60,330 bases of DNA from Cellvibrio mixtus subsp. mixtus J3-8 (GTDB taxonomy: Bacteria > Pseudomonadota > Gammaproteobacteria > Pseudomonadales > Cellvibrionaceae): NCBI RefSeq assembly GCF_000766945.1, contig NZ_KN266212.1, forward strand, positions 80,454-140,783, given 5' to 3'. A program made the position numbers and the translations under genes. Positions 8,016-17,106 of this stretch are shown here, piece by piece. Position 1 is the stretch's first letter. Each line of letters opens with the position of its first letter. The notes below the pieces were generated by a model. The model was not told the origin of the DNA and did not search any database. It saw only the letters and a program-made list of their open reading frames with translations.

Positions 8016-11000
8016 ATGGCGCAGCAAAACGATGCCGCCCAGGCTGCTGACAATATTGTAGATAAAGCCGTTGCCGAAGGCGGAGCTTATGAAATTATTC
8101 GCAAGCGTTTGCTGGATCAAGGTCAGCAGCTTACCCAAAAAGTACGTGAACTGAATAATGCACGCCTCGCCGAGTTTGGCAGTTCTGCCATGGTCGCAAC
8201 AGCGCGTGTGCGTGTGCGCACGGAAAATAATTGCATTTCTCGCGATATAGTGCAGGTTGGCGATTATCTGCTATTTGGATATAACGTCTTTATTGGTTTA
8301 AAAAAAGAAACCAAAGTTGAAGATGTATTTTCGCTCTTTATTAAAAAAGATACTGACGCCGGTGTTGAGCTGGAACAAGTCGGCTTTGCGGATACTTTTT
8401 TAGCGGAACAAAGCTTTGTTAACGACTTTGATGAATTGTATCGTTATTACAAAGATACGCGCATCGTTGAGTTGACGATCAATAACGGAAAGTTGCTTGC
8501 CGGTTTCCAGATTGGTGAGCGGCTGGATGATATTCGCGTATTCCGCTGGTCAATTTCTCCCGACGGCAAAACTGTAAAGTACATTGATAATCGTGGTGAA
8601 CGCGATATTCAATTGCCTCCGGCTTTTGATTTCGAATGGGTTCCCGCTACCCGCGAAAATGCTGTACATGGGCGCCACCCGCATTTAAATATCCTCGACA
8701 AGGTATTTGTTGAAACGGTTGGTGGTGACCTCACCATTAAAATCGAAAATAATACTGAAGACGGCTTGGGTATTTATCGCGAAACGGTTGAAGATAAAAC
8801 CCAGTCACTGGATGACGCCAGCGTATTTTATGCAGCAGTTGGTAATTTGGTATTGTTAAAAATCCGCCCTTATCGCGAGGAGCAATTTCGCTACCTGATT
8901 TTCAATTCACTGACACAAAGTGTATTGCGGATCGATAAAATCGGACAAAGCTGCGTACAGTTACCGGAAAGCCACGGTATTATTTTTCCCGGCGGCTATT
9001 ATCTAAATACTGGCGAATATAAAACCTTTGAGGAAGATAATAGTACGTTTCGCTTCAAGCGCATGATCCGTTCGCCCAACGGCGAAGATGTGCTCTACGT
9101 ATTTTATGAACCGGCGGTCGGCTTGGTTTCGCTACTGGCATACAACATTATTGAAAAGAAATTGCAAAATCCCATTTATGGCAGCGGTTATGCGCTTGCT
9201 GATAATGGCGAAATAGTTATTTTCTCTGCTGAAGCTGAACCTACCCGGGTACATCCCATGCAAATATGGGAAACACCTTACGTCAGTACAGAATTTGCGA
9301 GCAAAGTGCCGGCACGGCAAAATTTTTATGGCCGCGTTGGCAACAATGAATTAGTGCGCGGCATTTCAGATTTTTACAGTATTGGTCGCATTATTGGCAA
9401 CCAATCGGTTTCTGTGCGCCTCTATGAAGAATTAAGCCTTGCTGCTAAAAAGGTATTCGATAGTTATTATTGGCTCAGTGAAAACGAAACCAGTTCAATT
9501 GCGTCTGTGTTAAAAGAAATTTCCGCAACGGCGGAATTGGTTATCGACGAGTTTGAAAAGGTAGAATCTATCCGTCAGCAATCTGCCAAAGCCATGCAGG
9601 ATGCAGAGCGTGAGCAAGAAACTATTTTACAATCGCTACGTCCGGAAAATTGGAGCACGGCTGAGGATTATGTGGATGCATTAAGCCGTGTACGTAAACA
9701 GCGCGGCCACCTGGCAACAATTAAAGATTACCGTTATATCGACCAGGCGCGTATTGCGCAGCTGGATCAGCAGTTGCTTGATGCAAACACCACATTAAGT
9801 GAGCAAACAGTTGTTTATCTGTCGGATGAAAAATCCCTCACACCTTATCTCACCAAACTGGATGAGTTAAATCAGCAAGTGGAGAAGGCAGAAACAAACG
9901 CAGCGATTACCCCCATTATTGAAGTGATTGAAAAAACCGCTTCGGGTCTGGATTTGTTGTCGGAGTTGATGGGCACACTTAAGGTAGACGACGCTACAGT
10001 GCGTACGCGCATTGTAGACGCAATTTCCGAAGTCTATGCCAGGCTCAACCAAAGTAGGGCTAACGCAAAATACAAGCAAAGGAATTTTGGTTCTGCTGAA
10101 GCCGTTGCGCAATTTGGTGCGCAATTTAAATTATTCTCCCAAAGTATTGCCCATGCTTTGGGGTTGGCAACTACGCCGGAAAAATGCGACGAACAACTTT
10201 CAAAATCACTCGTGCGTCTGGAAGAATTGGAAGGACAGTTCAGTGAGTTTGATCAATTCCTTACGGATATTATGGCGAAACGTGAGGAAATTTATGAAAG
10301 TTTCCAGGAGCATAAGCAGCGCTTATTAGATGAGCGCCAGAAAAAAGCACAAAGCATTACCGATGCCGCCGCCCGTATCCTCGCCAGTATCGAAAAACGT
10401 TCGCTGGGGATCAGCAGCCAGGAAGATTTAAATACATATTTCGCATCGGATGCCCTGGTCCTGAAAATTAATGATTTGGTTGAGCAATTAAAAGCGCTTG
10501 ATAATGCGGTAAAGGCAGATGATCTCGACGCGCGCTTTAAAGCCATTAAGGGCCAGGCATTGCGTGCATTGCGCGATAAAAGCGATATTTTTGAAGAGGG
10601 TGGCAATGTCATCAAGCTGGGCAAGCATAAGTTCAGTGTAAATACCCAGGAACTGGACCTGACGATTATTCCGCGCGAGGGTGAATTAAATTTCCATCTT
10701 GCCGGTACGGATTATTATGCCGCTGTTAATAACACCGAGTTGTTGGAGTTAAAAGATTATTGGTCTGTCAGCCTTGAATCTGAAACAGCAAACGTCTATC
10801 GCGCAGAGTATCTCGCCGCGTTAATCCTGGATGCAGCCGAAAATAATACCGACGGTTTATCTCATAACCAATTGCATGAAGCGTTGATTGATCCTGAAAA
10901 ATTAATCCGTTTGGTGCGTGAATTCAGTGCGCCTCGTTATAAGGAAGGCTATCAAAAAGGTATCCATGATCAGGACGCCGCATTAATTCTTGCAGCGTTG

Positions 11001-13328
11001 GTACCGGCACTGGATGCCGCTGATTTATTAAAGTTTGATCCCCTTGCTCGCGGGCTTGCATTGGTATTTTGGTCAAACCTTAACGAGTTTTCGCTCGCAT
11101 CCAAAACATTGGATAGCGCACTTTCTTTTGAGACATGGAAAGACCGCGCTATTTCAGCCAAACATATGCAGCGCCTGTTTGGGAGCGGTGATGCCCTCAC
11201 AATTCTCGTTGCTGAAGTTGCAGAAACCCTTGCCGAATTTATTGAGCATCATCCAATTCCCGCAACTGCACTGGACGTGAAGCGTGCTGCTGAATATCTG
11301 ATAGAAGAGCTGGCCCGTGAGCGCACGGAATTTATTACCAGCAAATATGCGCTGGAATTAGTGGAGGCATTAAAGCAGTCATTGGATGAGGCGAGCTGGC
11401 GTCATTACCTGGATGTGGCCGATAAAATGCAGGGGTGGCCAGCAGAGCGCTGGAGCCTTGCAGTTGCCTGGTTACAGGCACTGATTAAAGATAAAGGTTT
11501 GGTACATTTAAGCCATTACATTCCTGAAGCTGTCGCGCTATTAAAAACCGATCAGCATGTAGACCGCCGATTTACCGAAGTTGAATTGCAAGTGACCGTC
11601 ACAGGTTTGATGGGAGAGCATCCGTTAATTCAGGATCGCAGCTTGTCGTTTTCAATCGACACATTTGTGCAACGGCTTGCGCAACATCGCTATGAAGTGG
11701 TGCCACAATATCAACGCTATTTGCAATTGCGCCAACAAATTGTTGAACAAGAGCGTTATAGCTTACGGCTCAATGAATTCAAAGCGAAACCGCTCAGCTC
11801 ATTTGTGCGCAACCGTTTAATTAATGAATCCTATTTACCAATTATCGGCGATAACCTTGCAAAACAAATGGGCGCATTGGGAAATAACAAGCGTACGGAT
11901 TTAATGGGTATGCTGATGATGATCTCGCCACCGGGTTACGGTAAAACCACATTGATGGAATATGTGGCGAATCGGTTGGGATTGATTTTTATGAAAATCA
12001 ATTGCCCATCATTAGGCCATGACGTGCTATCGCTTGATCCTGAGCAAGCACCTAACGCCACCGCACGCCAGGAATTGGTAAAGGTAAACCTTGCATTGGA
12101 AATGGGCAATAACGTCATGCTTTACCTTGACGATATCCAGCACACTAATCCGGAATTCTTGCAGAAATTTATTTCGCTCTGTGATGGTACCCGTCGCATT
12201 GACGGTGTATGGCAAGGAAAAACCAAAACCTACGATATGCGCGGAAAAAAATTCTGCGTATGTATGGCGGGTAACCCTTACACCGAATCCGGAGAAGCGT
12301 TTAAAGTGCCGGACATGCTCGCCAACCGTGCCGACATTTATAACCTCGGCGACATCCTCGGAGGCATGGAGGAACAGTTTGCGTTGAGCTATATCGAAAA
12401 CGCCTTGACCTCCAATGCAGTGCTATCACCGCTAGCACTGCGCGATATGCAGGATGTATATAAATTTATCGCCATGGCAAAAGGTGAGCAGGTTGCGACT
12501 ACCGATTTAAGTCATGCTTATTCGGGGGCAGAGGTCAATGAAATTGTTGGTGTGTTGAAAAAATTATTTGAGATCCAGAAAGTAATTTTGAAAATAAACC
12601 AGCAGTACATTGCCTCTGCCGCACAGGACGATAAATTCCGCGTTGAACCTCCATTCAAACTGCAGGGTAGTTATCGCAATATGAACAAGATGACCGAGAA
12701 AGTATCGGCGGTCATGAATGATGCCGAGCTGATGCAAATGATTGCTGACCATTATTTGGGTGAAGCGCAAATGCTTACTACAGGTGCGGAAAGCAATTTA
12801 CTCAAACTGGCAGAACTGCGCGGTAATATGACAGGCGAGCAAAAGGCGCGCTGGGAGCAGATCAAAAAAGATTTCCTGCGCAATAAAGCCATGGGCGGCG
12901 ATTCAGCCGATACCGGCCAGAAATTGATAGTGCAATTGGCGGATGTAGCTGAAGGCGTGCAAAAAATTGCAACGTTGGCGGAGCATAAACCTGAAACCGC
13001 GACACCGGTTGTATCGCAAGATACAGCTGTTGCAGAGTTGGTAAGCCAGTCATTACAGCGGTTAGAAAAATTAGTGAAACCGGCAGCACCAACAGTAGAA
13101 GTTATTAATCAGCCCCTGCCAGGTTTGGATAAAGTGTTGAGCGTGCTTGCGCAAACCCTGGAAGGTGCCATTTTGCCATTAGTACGCAATATGGATAAAA
13201 AACTGGATATCGATTTGCGCAATCATGAAAAGATTGAACAAGTATCCCTGCAAATCAGAAACCTGCAACAAGAGCTTGCGACGACCAAAAACCCAACACA
13301 ATCGCCACCGTTGCCCGAGGTGAAATAA
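8016..13328 (+). CDS. Giant AAA+ ATPase, DNA-repair-ATPase/DUF3686-like
   Basis: 1770 residues, the centre of the island. Residues 1-480 are mostly beta-rich and resemble the DUF3686 region found in proteins annotated as DNA repair ATPases. Residues 490-880 are predicted coiled coil and helical. An AAA+ module lies at about 1270-1520: Walker A SPPGYGKTT (K1310), Walker B VMLYLDD (D1372, D1373) and sensor-1 asparagine in AGNPYTESGEAF (N1420). The C-terminal 170 residues are helical and end in a coiled coil. No signal peptide or membrane segment is visible, so the protein is cytoplasmic or peripheral. Its place between flotillin and rhomboid suggests a membrane-linked remodelling motor more than DNA repair; that role is inference. 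Confidence 0.8.
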   Translation: MAQQNDAAQAADNIVDKAVAEGGAYEIIRKRLLDQGQQLTQKVRELNNARLAEFGSSAMVATARVRVRTENNCISRDIVQVGDYLLFGYNVFIGLKKETKVEDVFSLFIKKDTDAGVELEQVGFADTFLAEQSFVNDFDELYRYYKDTRIVELTINNGKLLAGFQIGERLDDIRVFRWSISPDGKTVKYIDNRGERDIQLPPAFDFEWVPATRENAVHGRHPHLNILDKVFVETVGGDLTIKIENNTEDGLGIYRETVEDKTQSLDDASVFYAAVGNLVLLKIRPYREEQFRYLIFNSLTQSVLRIDKIGQSCVQLPESHGIIFPGGYYLNTGEYKTFEEDNSTFRFKRMIRSPNGEDVLYVFYEPAVGLVSLLAYNIIEKKLQNPIYGSGYALADNGEIVIFSAEAEPTRVHPMQIWETPYVSTEFASKVPARQNFYGRVGNNELVRGISDFYSIGRIIGNQSVSVRLYEELSLAAKKVFDSYYWLSENETSSIASVLKEISATAELVIDEFEKVESIRQQSAKAMQDAEREQETILQSLRPENWSTAEDYVDALSRVRKQRGHLATIKDYRYIDQARIAQLDQQLLDANTTLSEQTVVYLSDEKSLTPYLTKLDELNQQVEKAETNAAITPIIEVIEKTASGLDLLSELMGTLKVDDATVRTRIVDAISEVYARLNQSRANAKYKQRNFGSAEAVAQFGAQFKLFSQSIAHALGLATTPEKCDEQLSKSLVRLEELEGQFSEFDQFLTDIMAKREEIYESFQEHKQRLLDERQKKAQSITDAAARILASIEKRSLGISSQEDLNTYFASDALVLKINDLVEQLKALDNAVKADDLDARFKAIKGQALRALRDKSDIFEEGGNVIKLGKHKFSVNTQELDLTIIPREGELNFHLAGTDYYAAVNNTELLELKDYWSVSLESETANVYRAEYLAALILDAAENNTDGLSHNQLHEALIDPEKLIRLVREFSAPRYKEGYQKGIHDQDAALILAALVPALDAADLLKFDPLARGLALVFWSNLNEFSLASKTLDSALSFETWKDRAISAKHMQRLFGSGDALTILVAEVAETLAEFIEHHPIPATALDVKRAAEYLIEELARERTEFITSKYALELVEALKQSLDEASWRHYLDVADKMQGWPAERWSLAVAWLQALIKDKGLVHLSHYIPEAVALLKTDQHVDRRFTEVELQVTVTGLMGEHPLIQDRSLSFSIDTFVQRLAQHRYEVVPQYQRYLQLRQQIVEQERYSLRLNEFKAKPLSSFVRNRLINESYLPIIGDNLAKQMGALGNNKRTDLMGMLMMISPPGYGKTTLMEYVANRLGLIFMKINCPSLGHDVLSLDPEQAPNATARQELVKVNLALEMGNNVMLYLDDIQHTNPEFLQKFISLCDGTRRIDGVWQGKTKTYDMRGKKFCVCMAGNPYTESGEAFKVPDMLANRADIYNLGDILGGMEEQFALSYIENALTSNAVLSPLALRDMQDVYKFIAMAKGEQVATTDLSHAYSGAEVNEIVGVLKKLFEIQKVILKINQQYIASAAQDDKFRVEPPFKLQGSYRNMNKMTEKVSAVMNDAELMQMIADHYLGEAQMLTTGAESNLLKLAELRGNMTGEQKARWEQIKKDFLRNKAMGGDSADTGQKLIVQLADVAEGVQKIATLAEHKPETATPVVSQDTAVAELVSQSLQRLEKLVKPAAPTVEVINQPLPGLDKVLSVLAQTLEGAILPLVRNMDKKLDIDLRNHEKIEQVSLQIRNLQQELATTKNPTQSPPLPEVK

Positions 13329-13331
13329 TCG

Positions 13332-13883
13332 ATGCGGCGCTTATCTGCAAAGTTTCGCTGGCTATTTTTCTTTGCGGGAATAATGGTTGTTGCACAGGTA
13401 TTTAATTGGGTATTCCAGGGATGGTTATTTCAGTTTGGTTTAATTCCGCGGCAGTTGGATTCATTACCGGGAATTTACATCGCACCGTTTTTACACAGCG
13501 ACCTTGGGCATCTAATCAATAACCTGGTTGGTTTGTTTATCTTTAGCAGTTTGCTTTTTGTGCATTCTTTAAAGCGTTATTTGTGGAGCAGTTTTTTTAT
13601 TATTACGTTAACCGGTGTGTTGGTGTGGTGTTTCGGGCGCAATGCGTTGCATATTGGTGCCAGTGGCTGGATCTTTGGCTTATGGAGCCTGACTATCGCG
13701 ATTGCATGGTTTGATCGGCGTTTCCTGAACATATTGATCGCGTTGGTGGTGGCGTTCTTTTACGGTGGAATGTTATGGGGCGTGCTGCCAACAGATCCCC
13801 GTGTATCATTTGAATCGCATTTATTCGGAGCGATTGCAGGCGTGGTTTGTGCATTCTTCCAGACTGGACGGAATCGCCCATGA
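13332..13883 (+). CDS. Rhomboid family intramembrane serine protease
   Basis: 183 residues with six hydrophobic segments. Rhomboid hallmarks: HSDLGHLINNLVGL in the second helix, GASGWIFG with catalytic S111, and SHLFGAIAG with catalytic H163. It starts three bases after the AAA+ stop, and GAGGTGA within the end of that gene serves as ribosome site, so the two are translationally linked. Rhomboids cleave membrane proteins within or next to the bilayer. In this island a flotillin- or YqiJ-linked substrate is conceivable but unproven. Its TGA overlaps the ATG of a possible 33-residue membrane micro-ORF. Confidence 0.9.
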   Translation: MRRLSAKFRWLFFFAGIMVVAQVFNWVFQGWLFQFGLIPRQLDSLPGIYIAPFLHSDLGHLINNLVGLFIFSSLLFVHSLKRYLWSSFFIITLTGVLVWCFGRNALHIGASGWIFGLWSLTIAIAWFDRRFLNILIALVVAFFYGGMLWGVLPTDPRVSFESHLFGAIAGVVCAFFQTGRNRP

Positions 13884-13981
13884 GGGAAAATGTGGTACCA
13901 GCGCGCCCCTTTTTGTTTTATATACTGTTGCAGCCATTCCGGTTGCTGTTATTGACTTATCTGGCAGTCAATTATTTTTAA
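13880..13981 (+). CDS. Possible 33-residue membrane micro-protein coupled to the rhomboid gene
   Basis: The ATG overlaps the rhomboid TGA as ATGA. The peptide begins MRENVVPARP and continues with about 20 mostly hydrophobic residues (FLFYILLQPFRLLLLTYLAV) before ending in NYF. A short polar head with one hydrophobic helix is typical of real small membrane proteins. It could be an accessory subunit or a rhomboid regulator. No relative recognised; coding status is judged from position and composition only. Confidence 0.45.
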   Translation: MRENVVPARPFLFYILLQPFRLLLLTYLAVNYF

Positions 13982-14024
13982 AATAAATATATCAAAACCC
14001 CTTCAATGAAATAACGGAATTTTC

Positions 14025-14711
14025 ATGCGACAACAAGAATTGGAAAACTGGTTGCAGGCCAGTTTGAGTGATTTTAAATTAAGTCAATCAGAAGCACTGG
14101 AGTTGCGCGATATCCTCCCGCGCCTGGCCAATGATGATATTGCTTACACGCGTAACAAAGCATTCGAGCTTGCGCGCGAGTTTGTTCACGTTGGCGGTGA
14201 TAATGCCGTTGCGACCTTGTTATGGTTGGAAAAACTTAGCAAGGTGATCGACAATTTCCGTCAATCTGAAACTTCCTCCATCGCGGAAGCCCATTTCAGC
14301 CCGGGTGAGGATTGCCGTCGTCAGCTGCTTGATCTACTTATCAGTGCCCGACAATCAATAGACATTAGTGTATTCACCATTTCAGATGATCGCCTTGCCA
14401 ATGCCATTTTAACGGCCTATCAACGTAAGGTTCATGTACGTTTGATTACTGACAACGATAAAGCACAAGATCAGGGTAGTGATATTTATTACCTGATTAA
14501 CCACGGTTTGCCGGTGCGTATGGATTCCACTGAAAATCATATGCATCACAAGTTCGCCGTGATCGACAAGAAAATCCTCGTCAATGGTAGTTTCAACTGG
14601 ACTCGTTCAGCCACGGATTACAACCAGGAAAATATCCTCGTTACTGACGAACCGAAACTGGTCAGTGCCTATCTGGAAGAATTTGAAAATTTATGGCAGG
14701 AATTTAAATAA
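14025..14711 (+). CDS. Phospholipase-D-like protein with a single HxK motif
   Basis: 228 residues. A helical N-terminal domain (about 1-90) is followed by one PLD-fold domain (about 95-225) with the HxKxxxxD catalytic motif at H174-H175-K176 to D181 (MHHKFAVIDKK) and then GSFNWT. One motif per chain implies a homodimer, as in Nuc-type nucleases and mitochondrial PLD. Activity could be on phospholipid or nucleic acid; no signal peptide is seen, so it is cytoplasmic. CGGAA precedes the ATG. It closes the run of island genes with the following zinc-ribbon gene. Confidence 0.85.
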   Translation: MRQQELENWLQASLSDFKLSQSEALELRDILPRLANDDIAYTRNKAFELAREFVHVGGDNAVATLLWLEKLSKVIDNFRQSETSSIAEAHFSPGEDCRRQLLDLLISARQSIDISVFTISDDRLANAILTAYQRKVHVRLITDNDKAQDQGSDIYYLINHGLPVRMDSTENHMHHKFAVIDKKILVNGSFNWTRSATDYNQENILVTDEPKLVSAYLEEFENLWQEFK

Positions 14712-14755
14712 CCACTATTTTATCGACGTTATTAATAATCAAAAAGGAGCGAGTC

Positions 14756-15295
14756 ATGCATTGCAGCACTTGTAAAAATATCCCATTGGAACCGCAAGAA
14801 TTAGAGCCGGGATTGATCGTGGCGAGTTGTCCTTCTTGTAACGGTGTTTTGGTATCGTTAATGAATTATCGCTTTTGGGCTGATCGTTATACTACTGCCG
14901 GTATTACTGTGGAATCGGCGAATGATGATGAAGCTAATGAATCCGAGTCGGTTCATTCGTGTCCCAAATGCAGCCGCTTGATGGTGAAATATCAAATTGG
15001 CTCGCAAACGCAGCATAAGCTCGATTTATGCAGGGCGTGTGATGAGGCCTGGCTGGATAAAGGTGAATGGCAATTGCTCAAACGCCTGGATTTACAAGGT
15101 AAATTACCCAAGGTGTTTACTGACGCATGGCAACGAAATATCCGTAAGCAGCGCCAGGAAGCTGCATTGAATGAACGTTATGAAAAATTATTGGGTGAAG
15201 AATCATTCTTTCGCGTAAAGGAATTCAGGAATTGGCTGTTACAACAACCGAATAAGGACGCTATCAAACAATATTTAATTTCTCATCAGGAATAA
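14756..15295 (+). CDS. Zinc-ribbon (TFIIB-type) domain protein
   Basis: 179 residues. Two zinc-binding clusters are visible: CSTC with CPSC in the first 30 residues, and CPKC with CRACDEAWLD near 65-95, as in the zf-TFIIB family of small bacterial proteins. The C-terminal 80 residues are helical and charged. AGGAG precedes the ATG. Co-directional with the PLD gene 44 bp upstream. Molecular role unknown; the family has been seen near protein-quality and membrane-stress genes, so it may belong to the island. Confidence 0.75.
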   Translation: MHCSTCKNIPLEPQELEPGLIVASCPSCNGVLVSLMNYRFWADRYTTAGITVESANDDEANESESVHSCPKCSRLMVKYQIGSQTQHKLDLCRACDEAWLDKGEWQLLKRLDLQGKLPKVFTDAWQRNIRKQRQEAALNERYEKLLGEESFFRVKEFRNWLLQQPNKDAIKQYLISHQE

Positions 15296-15355
15296 TTAAC
15301 ATTCACCAGGGGTTTTTATGACAGAGTCACGCGATTATCTGGAAATGAGGTTTCT

Positions 15356-16276
15356 ATGTTGAAAAATGTCGGATTAAAGATAATTGGGTTAGAGAAATAC
15401 GGATTTAATCAATATTGGTATTTTTGCGTTTTATTTTTGGGATTGGCTGCATCGGCATACGCGGAGCAGGGCACAAAGCAATTTGTGCTAGCGAATACAG
15501 AGATTGTCCCTATCCAATCCAAAATCACCGGGCGCAACCATGAATTGGTGATTGTGTTTCCTTCCAGTTATCAATCGCAACCGGAGAAGAAATATCCGGT
15601 TCTTTATTATCTGGATGCCTATTGGGATACGCCCTTGCTGGTTTCTACTTATGGAAACCTGATTTACGATAATGAAGTCCCCGAATTTATTATGGTGGGG
15701 TTGTCTTATCCGGCGACGGCGGATTACAGCAAGGAGCGGCGTTTGGATTATACCTTCACTGCGATTGATGAAGGCTCGGGAAAGGCGGAGCAATTTCTGT
15801 CTTTTATCCAAAAAGAAGTTGCGCCATTAGTGGAATCCAAATTCCGTGGAGCGACTTCTGATAGGGTTATAGCAGGAAATTCACTGGGTGGTTTATTCAC
15901 CCTGACCGCGGCCTATAACGCGCCTGGTTTCTTTTCCGGATTTGTTGCGCTAAGCCCTGCTGTTGAGTGGGATAAACAGGCAATTTTCAAACTTGATGAT
16001 GCCTATGCAAAGAAAAATAAAACATTAAATGGGCGGGTATTTATTTCTTACGGTACGCGTGAATATCCGGTGTTCCGCGATCCGATCATCAAATTTCAAA
16101 AAGTATTGGCAGAGCGCCGTTACCAGGGATTAGCCTTGCAAAATTATGTTATGCAGGACCTTGATCATGTGACAGTAAAAGGCGACGGTTTTGTGCGCGG
16201 TTTGATGTGGGTATGGAAGCCGAAAAAACCAGTGGGCCCCAGTGGATTGGAAAAAGCTTATACCGGAGAAAAATAG
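15356..16276 (+). CDS. Esterase of the alpha/beta-hydrolase (esterase D / BesA-like) family
   Basis: 306 residues. An internal hydrophobic segment (about 22-36, ending SAYAEQ) fits a signal peptide with a long n-region, so the enzyme is probably periplasmic. The nucleophile elbow is GNSLGGLF (serine near residue 178) and the late histidine is in DLDHVTV (near 269). Relatives include ferric-siderophore esterases and other carboxylesterases; the substrate cannot be told from sequence. GAGG lies five bases before the ATG. A perfect inverted repeat follows its stop. Confidence 0.8.
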   Translation: MLKNVGLKIIGLEKYGFNQYWYFCVLFLGLAASAYAEQGTKQFVLANTEIVPIQSKITGRNHELVIVFPSSYQSQPEKKYPVLYYLDAYWDTPLLVSTYGNLIYDNEVPEFIMVGLSYPATADYSKERRLDYTFTAIDEGSGKAEQFLSFIQKEVAPLVESKFRGATSDRVIAGNSLGGLFTLTAAYNAPGFFSGFVALSPAVEWDKQAIFKLDDAYAKKNKTLNGRVFISYGTREYPVFRDPIIKFQKVLAERRYQGLALQNYVMQDLDHVTVKGDGFVRGLMWVWKPKKPVGPSGLEKAYTGEK

Positions 16277-16286
16277 CGATGAAAAA

Positions 16287-16318
16287 ATAAAGAGTTAAGC
16301 TTAAGCTTAACTCTTTAT
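16287..16318. terminator. 32-bp perfect palindrome, bidirectional terminator
   Basis: Arms ATAAAGAGTTAAGCTT and AAGCTTAACTCTTTAT are fully complementary. It lies between two converging genes and overlaps the stop codon of the minus-strand gene. It has A-rich and T-rich flanks but no long T-run, so termination efficiency is uncertain. Confidence 0.6.
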
Positions 16319-16629
16319 GAATTTGAATCTTCCGGGCTGTCAGAGAGTTTGCGCGGTTCCTGGTCTCCGTTGAGGTGGATTTGTAATTCCAGTGCAGCAA
16401 CCCCTACATTAATTGAAGAGGTTAATGATAATAGTTGATCCGCAAGTGGCCGGCCTTTTAATTCTTCCAATGCAATTTCCAGGATCCTATACATTTGTGC
16501 CGTCGATGCCCTGACCGCTTTTTCGTTCAGGGAATCAACACTACTGGTAACCGAAGTCGTTACTGCACCTATAGCATCGTTGGTGATAATCAACGCTTGC
16601 GAGCCAAGGTCTTTCATTTTGTCCAGCAT
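16315..16629 (-). CDS. Small hypothetical protein, 104 residues
   Basis: Helical, soluble-looking protein starting MLDKMKDLGSQALIITNDAI, with a polar acidic tail (SDSPEDSNS). A GGAGG ribosome site is ideally placed before the ATG, which supports it as a real gene. It follows the DUF6524-like membrane protein gene by 22 bp on the same strand and so probably shares its transcript. No family recognised. Confidence 0.6.
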   Translation of the reverse strand: MLDKMKDLGSQALIITNDAIGAVTTSVTSSVDSLNEKAVRASTAQMYRILEIALEELKGRPLADQLLSLTSSINVGVAALELQIHLNGDQEPRKLSDSPEDSNS

Positions 16630-16651
16630 TATAAACCTCCGGTTACACTAA

Positions 16652-17065
16652 TTACTTTTCTTCAATTTCATCCACATCTACTTGCCCGCTCATGCGGCGC
16701 GTGATGTGCGACCAACACATACCTACGGCGAGCAGTGCGGCCAGTAAAACTTCAATGACCCAGGCCATCGCAGAAATGTTGGAAACGCTTAAAAATCCCC
16801 AATACACAAATAACCAAACGAGGCTGGCAAATAACGCGGCCAATATAATAATGCCAATTACACCCAATGAATTCAGCGTGGCTTTAATATAAACACCCCA
16901 GCCAATCAATAAAATTAATCCGGCAATTACAACGTACGGCGTGATATGGTCAAATGTGTTATGGACCCAATGAAAATAAGAATAACCACTGGGGTTGTAG
17001 CTGAGCAGCACTAATAAGAGTGCAAACAAAAAACGCAGTGCGATACCTGATGCGGTAAGGTTCAT
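16652..17065 (-). CDS. Four-helix membrane protein, DUF6524-like
   Basis: 137 residues with four hydrophobic segments (about 9-23, 42-60, 66-88 and 100-118). The N-terminal pattern RFLFALLLVLLSYNPSGYSY is characteristic of the DUF6524 family as I remember it. The tail is short and acidic (VDVDEIEEK). AAGGAA precedes the ATG. Function unknown; it is the upstream partner of the 104-residue gene. Confidence 0.7.
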   Translation of the reverse strand: MNLTASGIALRFLFALLLVLLSYNPSGYSYFHWVHNTFDHITPYVVIAGLILLIGWGVYIKATLNSLGVIGIIILAALFASLVWLFVYWGFLSVSNISAMAWVIEVLLAALLAVGMCWSHITRRMSGQVDVDEIEEK

Positions 17066-17106
17066 CGTAAATTCCTTTGTTAATACTGAATATAAACTAT
17101 AAAAAA

